Both the position numbers and the translations under genes were made by a program. The notes under the pieces were generated by a model that saw nothing but the letters and a program-made list of their open reading frames with translations, made no database searches and was not told the origin of the DNA. Shown piece after piece: positions 35,241-45,591 of a stretch of 64,000 bases of DNA. Within the stretch, counting starts at the first letter, position 1, and each line of letters begins with the position of its first letter. Source of the DNA: Prorocentrum cordatum (lineage: Eukaryota; Sar; Dinophyceae; Prorocentrales; Prorocentraceae); NCBI GenBank assembly GCA_963575745.1, contig CAUYUJ010001348.1, positions 310,001 to 374,000 on the forward strand, given 5' to 3'.

Positions 35241-35469
35241 TGGCACTTTCCTTGGGTCGCACTATAGTCCAACCCATGATTTTTGGCCAGGTCGTACTTT
35301 TCTTCGCTCGCGCATTGTTAAGGATCCCCTGAGTGAGGGGGCATGCGTCCCCTGAGCGAGGGGTATCGGCTGCATCACATTGCGCGCATGTTACAACATC
35401 CCGCAGCTGCGAAGGCTCGAGGGCACATAGCGCTACTCTTGCTTGCGCGCACTGCGCGGGGGGTGGGCA

Positions 35470-36875
35470 ATGGTCAAGGGCAAGACGGAGGTGAAGATAC
35501 GGGCTTCTTCTGTGACTGAGGAACAGTTGAAGCCGCTCGTGAAACAGCACATTGATCTCATCGAAAAATGCCAACTGCAAGGGGGCATAGATGACTTCAT
35601 GAAGAACAACATGCCGTTTCTCTTGCCGCTTGCGCAGCTCACCACACGCGTCAAATGGAAGAACCTCCAGGACGTCGTGTTGAAGCAGAAGCCGAACATG
35701 CACCAGGAAGAGTGTAGGCGTTTCTGCCAGGAGGTGGCCAACGCTTTCAGCCATGTTTGCAACAAGTTCTACATCGCCAAGACGGGGGGGAAGCTGGAGG
35801 CGCACACAAAAATGCTTGGGGTGGCAATGGGGCTGCAGCCTGGCAGGGCAAGCCCAAGCACAGGAGAGAGCAAAAAACGCGCCGACAGCAGCTCCGACAT
35901 AGAGATGAACCCTCCAAAATCTTCCACGGCCGCCGCGTCGTCCAGCGCAGATGGGGGCAGCAGGCGCAATGTCATCAAGAACGCCTTCGGCATCAGCCCG
36001 CCTCCGAAACCGGCAGGGAAGAAACAGAAGGTTGCCACGTGGAGCCCGATGGTGGTGTTCTCGTCGCAGGAGGACGTCGAGCTCGCTGACCCGCCCGCCG
36101 CGGCCCCGAAGGAGGATCGGAGGGGGCGGGCAGGGTGGGAGGGGGAGGGGAGCAGTTTTGATTTTTCACGGCGTAACCGAACCCCTTCGGGAGGGGAGCT
36201 CGGGAGGGGCAAGTGAGAGACCCGCCCCAGGGTCCCCTGGCCACGTATTTCGATTTCAACTCCGAGCCGATGCGCATGGCGATGAAGTTCGCAGACAGGG
36301 AGGAGCGGGGAACACTGACGAAAGGAGGCGATGGTTTCTTGGATGCCGCGTTTCCCGACGGCAGGACGGAAAAGACGGAGCAGCCCAACGCCCTCCTGGC
36401 AGCAAGAGCGGCAGCCGCGCAGGCGAAGGCGAAAGCGTGCAAAAAAGGGAAGCCAGCAGGACATGTAGTGGCAAAGAAGCCTGCAATGAGAAAGCCCAGT
36501 GCAGCCGCCGCGAACACGGAGACGGACCAGGACGATGAGGGGGAGGAGGAAGAGCAGCTGGAACCCGATGAGCCCGTGGATGCTGCAGATGAGCCCTCGG
36601 TCGGCGCTGGGCCCCCCGCTGGCCGCGCCGACCGCGGGTACAGCGTGATGCATTACAGGAGGGACCACTCTATCGGGTTGAAACGGACGCACGGTGAGAA
36701 GAACCAGTTTGTGAGTTTCGGCGGGAAAAAGTACAAGGACACCTTGGACGAGGCCACGCTCAGGGAGATCGGCGCAGAGCTGAAGAAGGCCTTGGTCGAC
36801 GGCACCGTGGCTGACACCAAGGAAGCTGCTACGGCGGAGGCTGAGCGCTTAGTGGCACAGCGCTTGGGCGACTAA
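35470..36875 (+). CDS. transposon gene 1: dinoflagellate high-copy family, YFDF/GKK type
   Basis: Block 1 starts MVKGKTEVKIRASS at 35470 and stays open to about 36110, with a helical N-terminal region and a Lys/Ser/Pro-rich tail. Block 2, in another frame, covers about 36240-36875 (reads TYFDFNSEPMRMAMKFADRE, then FVSFGGKKYKD, ending RLGD-stop). The sequence between them (about 36110-36240) is G-rich, holds one CCCCT hairpin and is best read as an intron. From memory the pair matches a protein type very abundant in Symbiodinium-like genomes; its function is unknown. The basic middle and acidic stretch suggest a nuclear protein. Block 2 also has a short upstream frame from 36213, so the exact splice site is unresolved. 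Confidence 0.55.
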
Positions 36876-37633
36876 TCGCATCCATCCTCATCATCGCATC
36901 CATCATCATCATCATCCTTACCGTCTTCATCGCCATTGCCATCGCCATACCCGTTGGCAGAGCGCCCTCTCCAGTGCTAGACGACACCCCCTCATCGCAG
37001 GGGCGCCCCTCCGTGAGGGGACCGCGCGATGGATTGGCGAGTGATGGAACCCCTTAAGAGGGGAACCCCTTAAGAGGGGCTTCAGCACACTCGCGATAAG
37101 ACAGGGCAACGGCCCCCTCCGAGAGGGGGCCCCTCGGGGAGGGGATCAAAGGTGCGGCAGTCTGCTTACTCATTATGTGTATGGCATTGCGTTTCCTCCT
37201 CGTTCCATCCCTCTCCCATTTGCTTTCATGTTCTTCATCCGCAACCGTTCGACAGAGCTGACGCCCAGCGCGCTTGGGGGCCAGCCCCCCGCCCCGAGCT
37301 CGCGGCCACGCGGGCGCTCATCGTGTGCCTCTCGGCGCTCCAGGCCGCGCGGAAGCAGAATGCAAGGGGGGAGTTGGGGCAGGATGAGGAGAAAAGTAAG
37401 AGTGACGGCCACTTGTTTGGCCATCTGGGCGATAAAAAATCAATCCAGCAGCCGAGTTTTAGACCCACCTTTTTTAGCAAAAAAGGGGGGGTCTAAAATT
37501 GGACGAATTCCTATGAAATTCCATTGCATTCACCCCCCCGAAGGGCCTCCCACGAGGCCCCCAGATTTTAGCCTTTTGAGTCTGACTAAAAACTTTCGGC
37601 CGCAACCGTTCTGGACCCCAGGCTTCCGGCACG

Positions 37634-38229
37634 ATGATGTCGGGCGGCTGCGGCGGCGGGCTGCCTCCAGAAGGCGGTGGCGGCGGCAAGCGGCCTCACG
37701 AGGAGCTGGGGGTACACGTGGTTAAGGCGCCCCTTCCTGAGGGGATCCGTTTACAGAGAAGGGGATCCGTTTACAGAGACCCCTGCCAGAGGGGATTTAT
37801 CGATAGAACCTCCCCTTCCTGAGGGGATTCATTCACAGAGACCCGTGACCCTTCCTGAAGGGATTGATTTACAGAGACACCCTGCAGGACGGGCACGCGC
37901 CTGTCTTTGAGGTCGACGACGACGACAGCGAGGCGGAGGAGGAATTCATGCTGGACTTCCAGGACCACAGGAAGCGGTACACCCGCTCGTCCCACCGCTT
38001 GTGGCTTCGCAAGATGAACTGCAAGAAGTGTTGGCAGTGCGGCAAACACACCTTCTTCTCGGTGTGCGTTGGCAAGACGTGCCAGGAACACCACGCGACC
38101 CAGTGGTTCCACGAGCACGGCGACCGCGACCGCAACGGGAGGAGGTGGAGGGGCGGCAAGAGCGAGGTCGCCAGAGCCAGGCAACGCAAGGGTGCAAGTG
38201 GTGGGGAGGGGGGAACCCTCAAACATTGA
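37634..38229 (+). CDS. transposon gene 2: small Cys/His-rich protein
   Basis: A possible first exon begins MMSGGCGGGLPPEGGGGGKR at 37634 and runs to about 37715. An interval with four CCCCT hairpins and three copies of TTTACAGAGA follows. The main block then reads FEVDDDDSEAEEEFMLDF from about 37910 to the stop at 38229. It contains CKKCWQCGKHTFFSVC, then KTCQEHH and FHEHGDRD, so it probably binds zinc. The C terminus is Arg/Lys/Gly-rich. It is likely a nucleic-acid-binding accessory protein of the transposon. No named family recognised. Confidence 0.5.
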
Positions 38230-38494
38230 GGAATGAAGTTATGTCGGTTTGATGTTTTGATTTTCTCAATGTTTATCCTGGTCAGTTTTCTGCGCCTGCC
38301 AGGCACTGGCAGCGGAGGTGCGATACCAGGGAGGCGGTCTTGGTCGGCCTGCTGCAGGACCGCACCCCCCCCCTCTGCCCCGCGCTGCCAAGAAGGGAGG
38401 GCCCCTGTTTGAGGGGATAAACGAGGGGGGACCGAATAAACGCAAGAAGAGGCCCCTCTCATGGGGGTGAGCTTACTTCGTCGTTCCCCGACAG

Positions 38495-39430
38495 GAGCAG
38501 CAGAACGAAACAGCAGCGCAGCCGCCGCCCCCGCAGGGGGGGCCAACGCCACCGATCGGCCCGCCACCCGCAGCACTGTTAGCAGCAGCAGCGGCTGGAC
38601 ACCCCGCAGCAGCAGCAGCAGCAGCAGCACCGCCCGCAGCAGCAGCAGCAGCAGCGGCAGCACCTGCCGAAGCAATGCAGGTTGACGGATCCGACGACGG
38701 AGCCCGAGAGGGGGAGGAAGAAGAGGAGGATGAGGGCGAGGAGGAAGAGGGCATGGAGGAGGAAGCGGAGTCAGAGGAGCCTGATGAGCTGATGAGGCTA
38801 GAGGAAGAGCACGCAAGGCAGCATCGGAGGCTCTTGCGGGCATTGAATCGCACGGAGGCGGCGCAGAGGTGCGTCGAAAGGCACAAAGAGCGCCTTCGGC
38901 AGGAGCAGGAGCGCAGGGCAGAGCAGGAGATCATCCGCCTGAGGCGGGCGCAACAACAGCAGAGGGACGCCGCGCTGAGGCGGGAGGCAGAGGCCCGCCT
39001 GGAGCTGCAGAGGGCAGCAGAGGCCGCCGAAGCGCAGGCGAGGACGAGGCTGCTGGCTGCCGAAGCGGCCGCACGGAGGGCGGAAGAGGCGGCCAAGGCT
39101 GCCAGGGATGCGGAGGACGCAGCGCGGGCCAAGGAGGAAGCGGAGCAGAAACAGAAACGAGAGGCAGAGGAGCGGCAGGCGGCAGAGACGGCAGCGCCAG
39201 AAGCGGCAACACCAGAGCAGCCAGAGACGGGCGCAGCAACGGCGGACGCAGCCAGGGCGGACGCGGAGAACGCAGACAACAAAAAGAAGGACCCCAAAGC
39301 AAAAAAAAGGCCCCGCGCGGACCAGGCGGGGGGCAGACCCTCGAAAGGAGGGGGGGGCGACAAAGACAAGGACAAGGACACTGAGAAGGACAAGGGCAAG
39401 CGCCCGAAGGCGACCTCCAAGAGGGGCTAG
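38495..39430 (+). CDS. transposon gene 3: Ala/Pro-rich then long coiled-coil protein
   Basis: An acceptor-like TTCCCCGACAG ends at 38494, and the same frame stays open to the stop at 39430. The exon reads EQQNETAAQPPPPQGGPTPP, then an Ala-rich run coded by GCA repeats, then MQVDGSDD and an acidic stretch. From about 38830 to 39180 there is a continuous Arg/Glu/Ala coiled coil (LRRAQQQQRDAALRREAEAR). It ends in a Lys/Asp/Gly-rich tail with KKRPRAD, a possible nuclear signal. An upstream first exon is expected. Probably structural or multimerising; function unknown. Confidence 0.5.
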   Translation, partial: EQQNETAAQPPPPQGGPTPPIGPPPAALLAAAAAGHPAAAAAAAAPPAAAAAAAAAPAEAMQVDGSDDGAREGEEEEEDEGEEEEGMEEEAESEEPDELMRLEEEHARQHRRLLRALNRTEAAQRCVERHKERLRQEQERRAEQEIIRLRRAQQQQRDAALRREAEARLELQRAAEAAEAQARTRLLAAEAAARRAEEAAKAARDAEDAARAKEEAEQKQKREAEERQAAETAAPEAATPEQPETGAATADAARADAENADNKKKDPKAKKRPRADQAGGRPSKGGGGDKDKDKDTEKDKGKRPKATSKRG

Positions 39431-39769
39431 GACCGCTTCTCCATCCTCCTGGTCACTCCTCCTCCTGCTCCTGCTTGTCGCCCGCCCTCCTCCTTGTCCA
39501 TATCCCTCTTGCTTCTGCTCTTCATCCTTGTCAATCTTCCTCCTGCACCCCCATCCGCCCCAGGACGGCGCGCCCTGAGCCGCGGGGCGACCGCGTCGGC
39601 GACGGCGCCGACATCCATATACATTTGCGCGGCCTCTCGCGCCAGAATAGAGGCGGTGCGGGTTAAGGGGGCTCTGCTTGACTGTGGCCCCTTCATTGCA
39701 GGGGCGCGCGCGGCTGCCCCTGGCAGAGGGGACGGGCGATCACGAAACCGATTATCTTAAGGGGAAATT

Positions 39770-39945
39770 CTCTTTGGAGAATTCTCTTAAGAGAATTCTC
39801 TTAAGAGAATTCTCTTAAGAGAATTCTCTTAAGAGAATTCTCTTAAGAGAATTGTGTGGATGTCTCAGGCAAAACCAACAATTCTCTTAAGAGAATTCTC
39901 TTAAGAGAATTCTCTTAAGAGAATTCTCTTAAGAGAATCTCTCTC
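39770..39945. repeat. palindromic 14-bp tandem repeat AATTCTCTTAAGAG
   Basis: Two runs of a unit that is its own reverse complement (39778-39850 and about 39881-39937), separated by an asymmetric 30-bp spacer containing GGATGTCTCAGGC. The whole can fold back on itself with the spacer as loop. It lies between genes 3 and 4 of the transposon. Confidence 0.9.
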
Positions 39946-40735
39946 AAGGTCGCTTGCAGTGCACCCCCCCTCGCTGCATGGGGGCCAGACGAGTCCCGCT
40001 GAGGGGCGAAACGCCCCTGGCTGAGGGTGGGGGGGGGGAGGGGGCGGGGCTGGACCGTATCTGACGGGCCCCCTAGGGGGGTTGGGGGGCGCGGTGTTCC
40101 TGATTGAGGGGGGCCCCTGAAACATCTTTGACGGGCCCCTTGCGGAGGGGCACCGCCGTCCTTTACTGAGGGTGAGCCCCTTTAATGAGGGGGGGCAGTG
40201 TGAGCAGGGGCAGCAGGGGGGAGCAGTAGCATTGCATCATGGGTGAGTCGTTCGGGCCCCTGTGCTTGCCTGCCGCGCAAAGCAATCCAGAGAGGGGGGT
40301 GCCCCTTTTTGAGGGGGCGCGCACCCCTTACTGAGGGGGGGGGCCCTGGCACATCCCCTCCCCCTCCCCGCCTCACCGCTGATGAGGTAGCACCCCTTCT
40401 CTTCGAGGGGGAGGAGGCGACCGCGTGGGTTGCGAGCCCCTTCGAGGGGAGAGAAACGAACCCCTGGCTGAGGGGAAGGCTCGACGATACTGAAATGTAC
40501 CACCACACACGCCACACCCACAGCACCACACCACACCCACACGCACCACTGAAGTGCGCGGGGAAGGCCCCCGACGATCTACTTGCCATTCGCAGGCGTT
40601 TCGGCTGCCGCAGGGCATTTCGATTTTGCTGCTGTATCCCAAATTTCAGGGGTCAGTCCCGCGGCAGCCATGCCCGCCCCAGGAGTAGTCCCTCCTCTGC
40701 TCCTGCTGGGCACTCTCCTCACACCGTTGTGCAGC

Positions 40736-42010
40736 ATGGCGCCGAAGAAGAAGATCGAGGGCCAGGGCGCACCAGCGGCGAAGAAGTCGAAGGCGGCCCC
40801 GAAGGGGCACGGGCTCGACAAGCAGGAGGCCGACAAGATGAGGGCGTGGCTCAAGTACCAGTCGGAGAAGAAGGACGGCAGCGGGAAACCTACGAGCACA
40901 GCAGAATCCGCCAGAGCAGCCCAGGCGCTTTGGAACGGGATGAAGGACCCAGCCGATCGGAAGCGTTTCTTGCAGACCTTCGCGAGTGGCAAGGACAAGA
41001 CACTTGACTGGTTGGCCACCTTCGAAGAGAGATGCACGAATGAAGAGGTGCACGCGCGCTCTGCCAAGGAAGGGTGCCGGAATGTATCGCAGGCACTGGC
41101 CCTCAAGAACCTCACCATCAAAGACTTTGCGAACATCCAGGAAGCCACTGCCTTCGTGCAGGAATGGTGGGCGGAGAACAGCGAAGAGCATGGCACCAAA
41201 GAAGAATTCCCCATCAAGGAAGATGTCAAGGACAGGCCTCTGTGGAAGGAGTGGTACTTCGTCGAGCGCAACATGGACGATGACCAGCTGGTGACGAAGG
41301 ACTCGCGCACCTTCAAGGGGACGTCCAACCTGAAGAACCTGAAGCAACTCGAAGCTGCAGGCATCAGGATGGCCGAGCTCCCGTCGCCCAGCGCTTCGGG
41401 GTCGGGTGGGGGCGGCGAGGTGAAGATCGAGAATCCGCACTGGCCAGAGATCGTGAGTAAGAAGGACGAGATCGCGCGCCGTCCTCGGCAGCCGCCCCCT
41501 GCCCTTCCATCTCTGGTGCTCTGCCAGACCCCTCCCAGAGGGGGGCCCTCTCCCCCGCCACGCCCCCGCCGCCCCTCCTGGAGGGGATGGCGATAGAAAC
41601 TGGTTCGTATCCGTTCTGTCGTGCGTTGTTTGCGTTGAAAAGCATGTCGGCGCATTGCTTGTTTATGATCCCTACCAAGGCAAATGCTGGTCAAGTATCA
41701 GAAGGAGCTGAAGTTCCTAAAGCACACGAAGAATCAGTTGCTCGCGAAGGCTGGGGATCAGGATCAGAAGGACCGTCAGAGCTTCCAGAACTGGGCCGAT
41801 GAGTGCAAGAAGTGCGTGGACAATGCGGACCAGCACGAGACGGCGATGGAGGTTCTGATTGCGAAAATTGAGGGCGCTGATTCTGTCGGCAAGGACACGG
41901 ACATGTACGATAAGCTGAAGAATGAGGTCCAGGCCGCCTACAACACACACGAGCACATGTACGAGGGCATTCAGCTCTCGGTCAAGCGCTTCAAGAAGTT
42001 CCTCAATTGA
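40736..42010 (+). CDS. transposon gene 4: two-exon high-copy dinoflagellate family
   Basis: Exon 1 starts MAPKKKIEGQGAPAAKKSKA at 40736 (a basic, nuclear-signal-like N terminus) and reads through WLKYQSEKKDGS, FLQTFASGKDKTLDWLATFE, WAENSEEHG and ERNMDDDQLV to VKIENPHWPEIVSKK near 41465, where GTGAGT resembles a splice donor. Exon 2 resumes at about 41690 (LVKYQKELKFLKHTKNQ) and ends RFKKFLN at 42010. The interval holds two CCCCT hairpins and a Pro-rich GC segment. From memory this domain order (helical N part, IKIEN-type linker, coiled C part) is common in Symbiodinium-type genomes. Function unknown; it lies just upstream of the candidate transposase. Confidence 0.55.
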
Positions 42011-42451
42011 GCTGCGGCCCTACATCTACATCTACATATCAGTATTTACATGCATATATGCAGTAGGGTTTGAGATGCTCTGCCTCGCCCGACGACGCGC
42101 ATGCAGCGCTGCCTTTCCGACGCCCGTGGGAAAACGAGAACTTGCCGCTTCCTCTGCCAGGGGTGCCCCTTCGTGAGGGGCCGCGTGTTTCTGGGTTTGC
42201 CAGTAAAGAAGCCCCCCTCATCGCAGGGGCGTGGGGGGAGGGGGGGGCGGGGGGGAGGGGGGCTTGGTATCATCAGGAGGGGAGTAGCAGGAGGGGAGGG
42301 GCATGAAAGGGATTGAAGGAGGGCGCGGAGGAGGGGCGCGGGAAAGGGCAAGGGCCCCTTGCCTCAGCCGCGCATGTCCGTAGCCACTGCAGTGGCTCAA
42401 GGCCGCCGCGCTCGCGCCTGTCTCCCGCGGGCCCCGCGGGATGCTTTCCAG

Positions 42452-44315
42452 GCGGCGGTTGCCTTATGACAGGTTGGGCTTGCCGCCGGAGAGGCGGCTG
42501 AGAGCGAACGCGCAGGACCTGATAAGCAGCAACGTGGTCAGCGGGCAGCGCGGCGCTCAGCTGATCAATGACTGCGTCTCTGCATCTGCGACAGGTCTCT
42601 CCGACCTGCACACTACGGAGTCAACGTCGGGCATGAAAAACGCTGCCAGGAAGTTCAGGCGGGATTTCTTCAGGAAAGGGTGGCCTCCGCTCTATCACTG
42701 CCAGGTGAGGGGCTGGGACCCCAAGTCTGAAACAGAACAACTGATGGACTTAGCGATGATGCTTCCTCACGGAATACTTCATCAACTTCATCATTTTGGC
42801 GAGCGGAGCGTGCTACTGGAGACGTCGAGTCTCGACGGCGTGTCTCTGCGCCACGTGCAAAGAGCCAGGGGGAGAGTGGTTGCAACGACCTGGTGGCCCT
42901 GGGCGTGTGGCAGGACGGGGTCCCTTGCTTCTGGGACCGATCGATGAGCGCAGAGATCATCAGCCTCATGTTACCAGGGGCTGCGGGGCGCTGGAAAAAC
43001 CTGCGGGCCCCAATCACAGCGTTCCTCAAAGAGCACGTGGGCCCCAACACATTTGATGATGTTTTTGCAGTGGTGCAGTGGAGCTTTGTTCACTTGGCTG
43101 CGAAGCGCTGGCCGGCGGCACGGCACGACGGCTCTCCCTTCGGCGCGCAGGACGCATGGAGGAAGCGCCGACAAGTGGCCGATGCAACCCTACCAATTGG
43201 CGGAGTGCTTTGCCAGATCAAAGGGGACTGGAAGATGATGAAGGAGGTGCTCAAGCTACCTGGCTGGCAAGATGACGAAGTATGCTTCCTGTGCAACATC
43301 AAGAAGGACGAGGCCATGGGAGCGCAACACATCAGGGGAGGATGGAAATCCCCTCTGGGAGGGGGTGCGTCGTCGTCGTTTTGCGGCCCCTTCCAGGGGG
43401 GGTGGAGGAGGAGGAGGAGGAGGGGTGGAGGAGGAGGAGGAGGAGGAGGAGGAGGAGTGTTTTTGGCTACTCCCCGCAGGTGAAATCGCAGACTGGGAGA
43501 GACGCGCCGTGGAGAACGCACCGACGCACATGGCCAGAAGTCCTTGCGAAGATTATCGTTTCAGGCGAGCAGGTGTGCCCTCTCTTCCAAGTGCCGTATG
43601 CGAACGAAAAGTTGCTGAAGCTAGATTGGTTACACGTTGTTGATCTTGGAGTAGCGGCTGACTTCATAGGGGGTTTGCTATGGTATCTTGTAACGCACAA
43701 AAAGGTGGCTGGAACTACCCAGAAAGGCCGCGTCTCCACACTACATGGTCATTTGATGGCGTTCTACGACAGGCAGCCGCCAGGTGAGAAGACCAGCCGC
43801 CTATCGAGACTGACGCGGGGCGTTGTGAAAGGAAAAAAGCAACGACGGCTAAGATGAGGTGCGGCGCGGGGATGCTCAGGCACATGGTTCCATGGGCATT
43901 GGAGATGGCGGAGGCTTTCCTTGATAGGAGGAATGGCGTCGACGAGCGGGCAGCTGTAGAATCGTCCATTCACGCAGGGATGAAAAGCTTATGTCGGTGT
44001 TACGAGGCACTCTCTGACAATCACCCATTTGCTGTGGACATTCTTAGAGAGCATTCGAGTAAGTTTGCCACGCAGACGGCCGCTTTGCAAGACGCGCTTC
44101 CTGCCCATTTTAAAGTGAAGCCTAAAATGCACATGTTTCTGGAGCTGTGCATGGGCGGCGGTGAACCAGCGAAGCACTGGAACTATAGGGATGAGGATTT
44201 CGGTGGATCTGTAGCTGCATTTGGCCGAAGGAGGGGCCAAAGGAGGTCCATGAGAGCGTTTTCGGCGGCATGCATCTCTAAGTTCTGCGGCCAGCCGAAT
44301 GTGCGCATGCTTTGA
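42452..44315 (+). CDS. transposon gene 5: candidate transposase (DWLHVxDLG / YRDEDFGG family)
   Basis: The exon begins after TGCTTTCCAG (42451) and reads RRLRANAQDLISSNVVSG, then WPPLYHCQVRGWD. A frame break at a run of five G (42868-42872) leads to LVALGVWQDGVPCFWDRSMS, HDGSPFGAQDAWRKR and GDWKMMKEVLKLPGW. An intron with a GGA tract spans about 43340-43479 (acceptor CCCCGCAG). The next exon reads CPLFQVPYANEKLLKLDWLH, VVDLGV and AFYDRQ, breaks frame at six A (43833-43838), and ends with VKPKMHMFLELC, YRDEDFGGSVA and a stop at 44313-44315. Conserved Asp, His and Glu residues in these blocks could form an RNase-H-like DDE/D centre, but this is inference from position inside the TIRs. From memory the family is abundant in dinoflagellates. 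Confidence 0.55.
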
Positions 44316-44431
44316 AAAGAACGCTTCTGTGTGTATCGTTGTCATGCATTGCTGTCGGCTCAAATATATGTTGGACCCCTCCCAGTGGGGTGAGCGCGAG
44401 CATGGGCGCTGAAGCCCCGTTTGCCCCAAAA

Positions 44432-44544
44432 CGGCGGGTCGAACTATTTTCGGCGCGCCCGAACTATAGATCGACCCGCAGAAAAGTATAACCCCCGCAT
44501 TATAGTTCGACCCCGCACTATAGATCGACCTTGGAGTCTCAAGG
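44432..44544 (-). repeat. right terminal inverted repeat and subterminal motifs
   Basis: The 44-bp TIR is 44501-44544. Inward lie further copies of the same motif: CTATAGATCGACCC near 44464 and GGGTCGAACTAT near 44434. Confidence 0.85.
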
Positions 44545-44612
44545 AAGTACCGGTCCTACCGGCCCGGCCCTACCAGCCCGTTACCGGCCCAGCCGGCCTT
44601 GCTGGACTTATT
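44545..44612. repeat. CCGGCC satellite, right part
   Basis: TACCGGTCCTACCGGCCC and related units directly outside the right TIR. They continue the array that ends at 35188. Confidence 0.8.
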
Positions 44613-45030
44613 ATGATGATGACGATGATGATGATGATGATGATGACGACACTGATGATGATCATGATGATGATGATACTGACGATTACCATGATGAGGT
44701 TGATGATGATGAGGGGAGGAGAAGGGATGGGGATGATCATGATGATGGTCATGAGGATGACCATGATGATGGCCATGACGACGGCGAGGTCGATGATGAT
44801 GCTGATGATGATGGCGACGACGATGGGCAACCCAAGTGGTGCCACAGGATGCGCCATATATTGCGCCCGGAACGTGGCGGGATTTTGTTGGACCCGTCGA
44901 GTATGATGCGCCATGCGTTGAATCATAGGTTGCGCCTGGAACGTGGCGGAGCCTCTCCGGACCCGTCGAATAGGTTGTGTCATAGGTTGCGCCCAGAACG
45001 TGGCGGAACCCTGCAGCACCCATCCATATC
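44613..45030. repeat. GAT microsatellite and ~60-bp tandem repeat
   Basis: GAT triplets run to about 44830. Three units of about 60 bp follow at roughly 44848-45020, each with TTGCGCCCGGAACGTGGCGG and GGACCCGTCGA. Confidence 0.85.
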
Positions 45031-45149
45031 CTTAGCAACATAAGTGGGACGCCACTGAGTGCAAACACTGTTTGTTGTATGTAATTTTTGACGCTTCGCG
45101 TATCCCCACCAGCCCATCCAGCAACGATGCCCAGGCGAGTGGAGGTGTT

Positions 45150-45470
45150 GTTGTGAGAGGTTTTCGGAGGTCTCTTGGAGCCATCTGGGAGCTCTCTTGG
45201 GGTCCTCTTGGGGTCCTCTTGGGGCTCTTTTGGGGCTCTTTTAAGGCCATATTGGGGCCCTCTTGGAGCTCTTTGGGGGCGTCTGAGAGGTCTCTTGGGG
45301 CCATCTTGGGCCCCATGGCTCAAAAATGAGGAAGGTTTTCTTATGCCCCCCCCCTCGGGGGTTCAAAAAGGGCGCATCGAAGCCCTCTTGGGCCGCTCTT
45401 GGGCCGCACTTGGGCCGCTCTTGGGCCATCTTGGCAGTTCTAACCTCTCGGGCCCAGTGGAGGGGGTAGC
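45150..45470 (+). repeat. CTTGGG-type degenerate repeat, copy 7
   Basis: Plus-orientation units (TCTTGGGGTCCTCTTGGGGC). The segment just before it (45070-45125) is the inverted counterpart of part of 5545-5680. Confidence 0.65.
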
Positions 45471-45591
45471 CTGAGCAGGGGTAGGAGGGGTTGTGGAAAG
45501 AGAAAAGACAAAACTCGTTAAACCACCTACGCCCAGAGGGCTGGTGGGATTTCATTTTGACATCCGCGAAGTTTTTTAGGTTATCGCACAA

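Larger units (their letters stand above)
35326..44390. repeat. family of CCCCT-loop-AGGGG mini-hairpins
   Basis: About thirty copies of a 13-18-nt inverted repeat with constant arms CCCCT/AGGGG and a variable 3-8-nt loop, usually five bases ending in G. Clear copies start at 35326, 35349, 36182, 36988, 37006, 37050, 37066, 37112, 37130, 37730, 37780, 37812, 38402, 39688, 39717, 40136, 40177, 40302, 40324, 40393, 40437, 40461, 41529, 41572, 42166, 42214, 43350 and 43387. Degenerate ones start at 37849, 38453, 40014 and 44376. They fall between coding blocks or in presumed introns. Isolated relatives lie at 47349-47363 and 62479-62492 inside other genes. Confidence 0.8.
35189..44544 (+). mobile_element. 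9.36-kb DNA transposon with 44-bp terminal inverted repeats
   Basis: 35189-35232 and 44501-44544 are exact inverted copies (44 of 44). Each tip reads CCTTGAGACTCCAAGG. Subterminal copies of GGTCGATCTATAG or GGTCGAACTATAG occur near both ends, as transposase-binding repeats often do. CCGGCC-type satellite lies immediately outside both ends, so the unit interrupts an older array. No target duplication longer than AA/AA is evident. Five plus-strand coding blocks lie inside, the last a candidate transposase, with numerous CCCCT...AGGGG hairpins between exons. The superfamily cannot be assigned by eye. Confidence 0.8.

Noticed and set aside
33783-35267. 494-codon frame ending in Ala/Leu/Pro or Gly/Pro/Ala repeats
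   Set aside because: Spans CTTGGG-type repeat and the CCGGCCCTG satellite; open only because the 9-base unit lacks stops.
39770-39945. CRISPR-like alternation of repeats
   Set aside because: Units are contiguous palindromes with a single spacer; no unique spacers and no cas-type genes.
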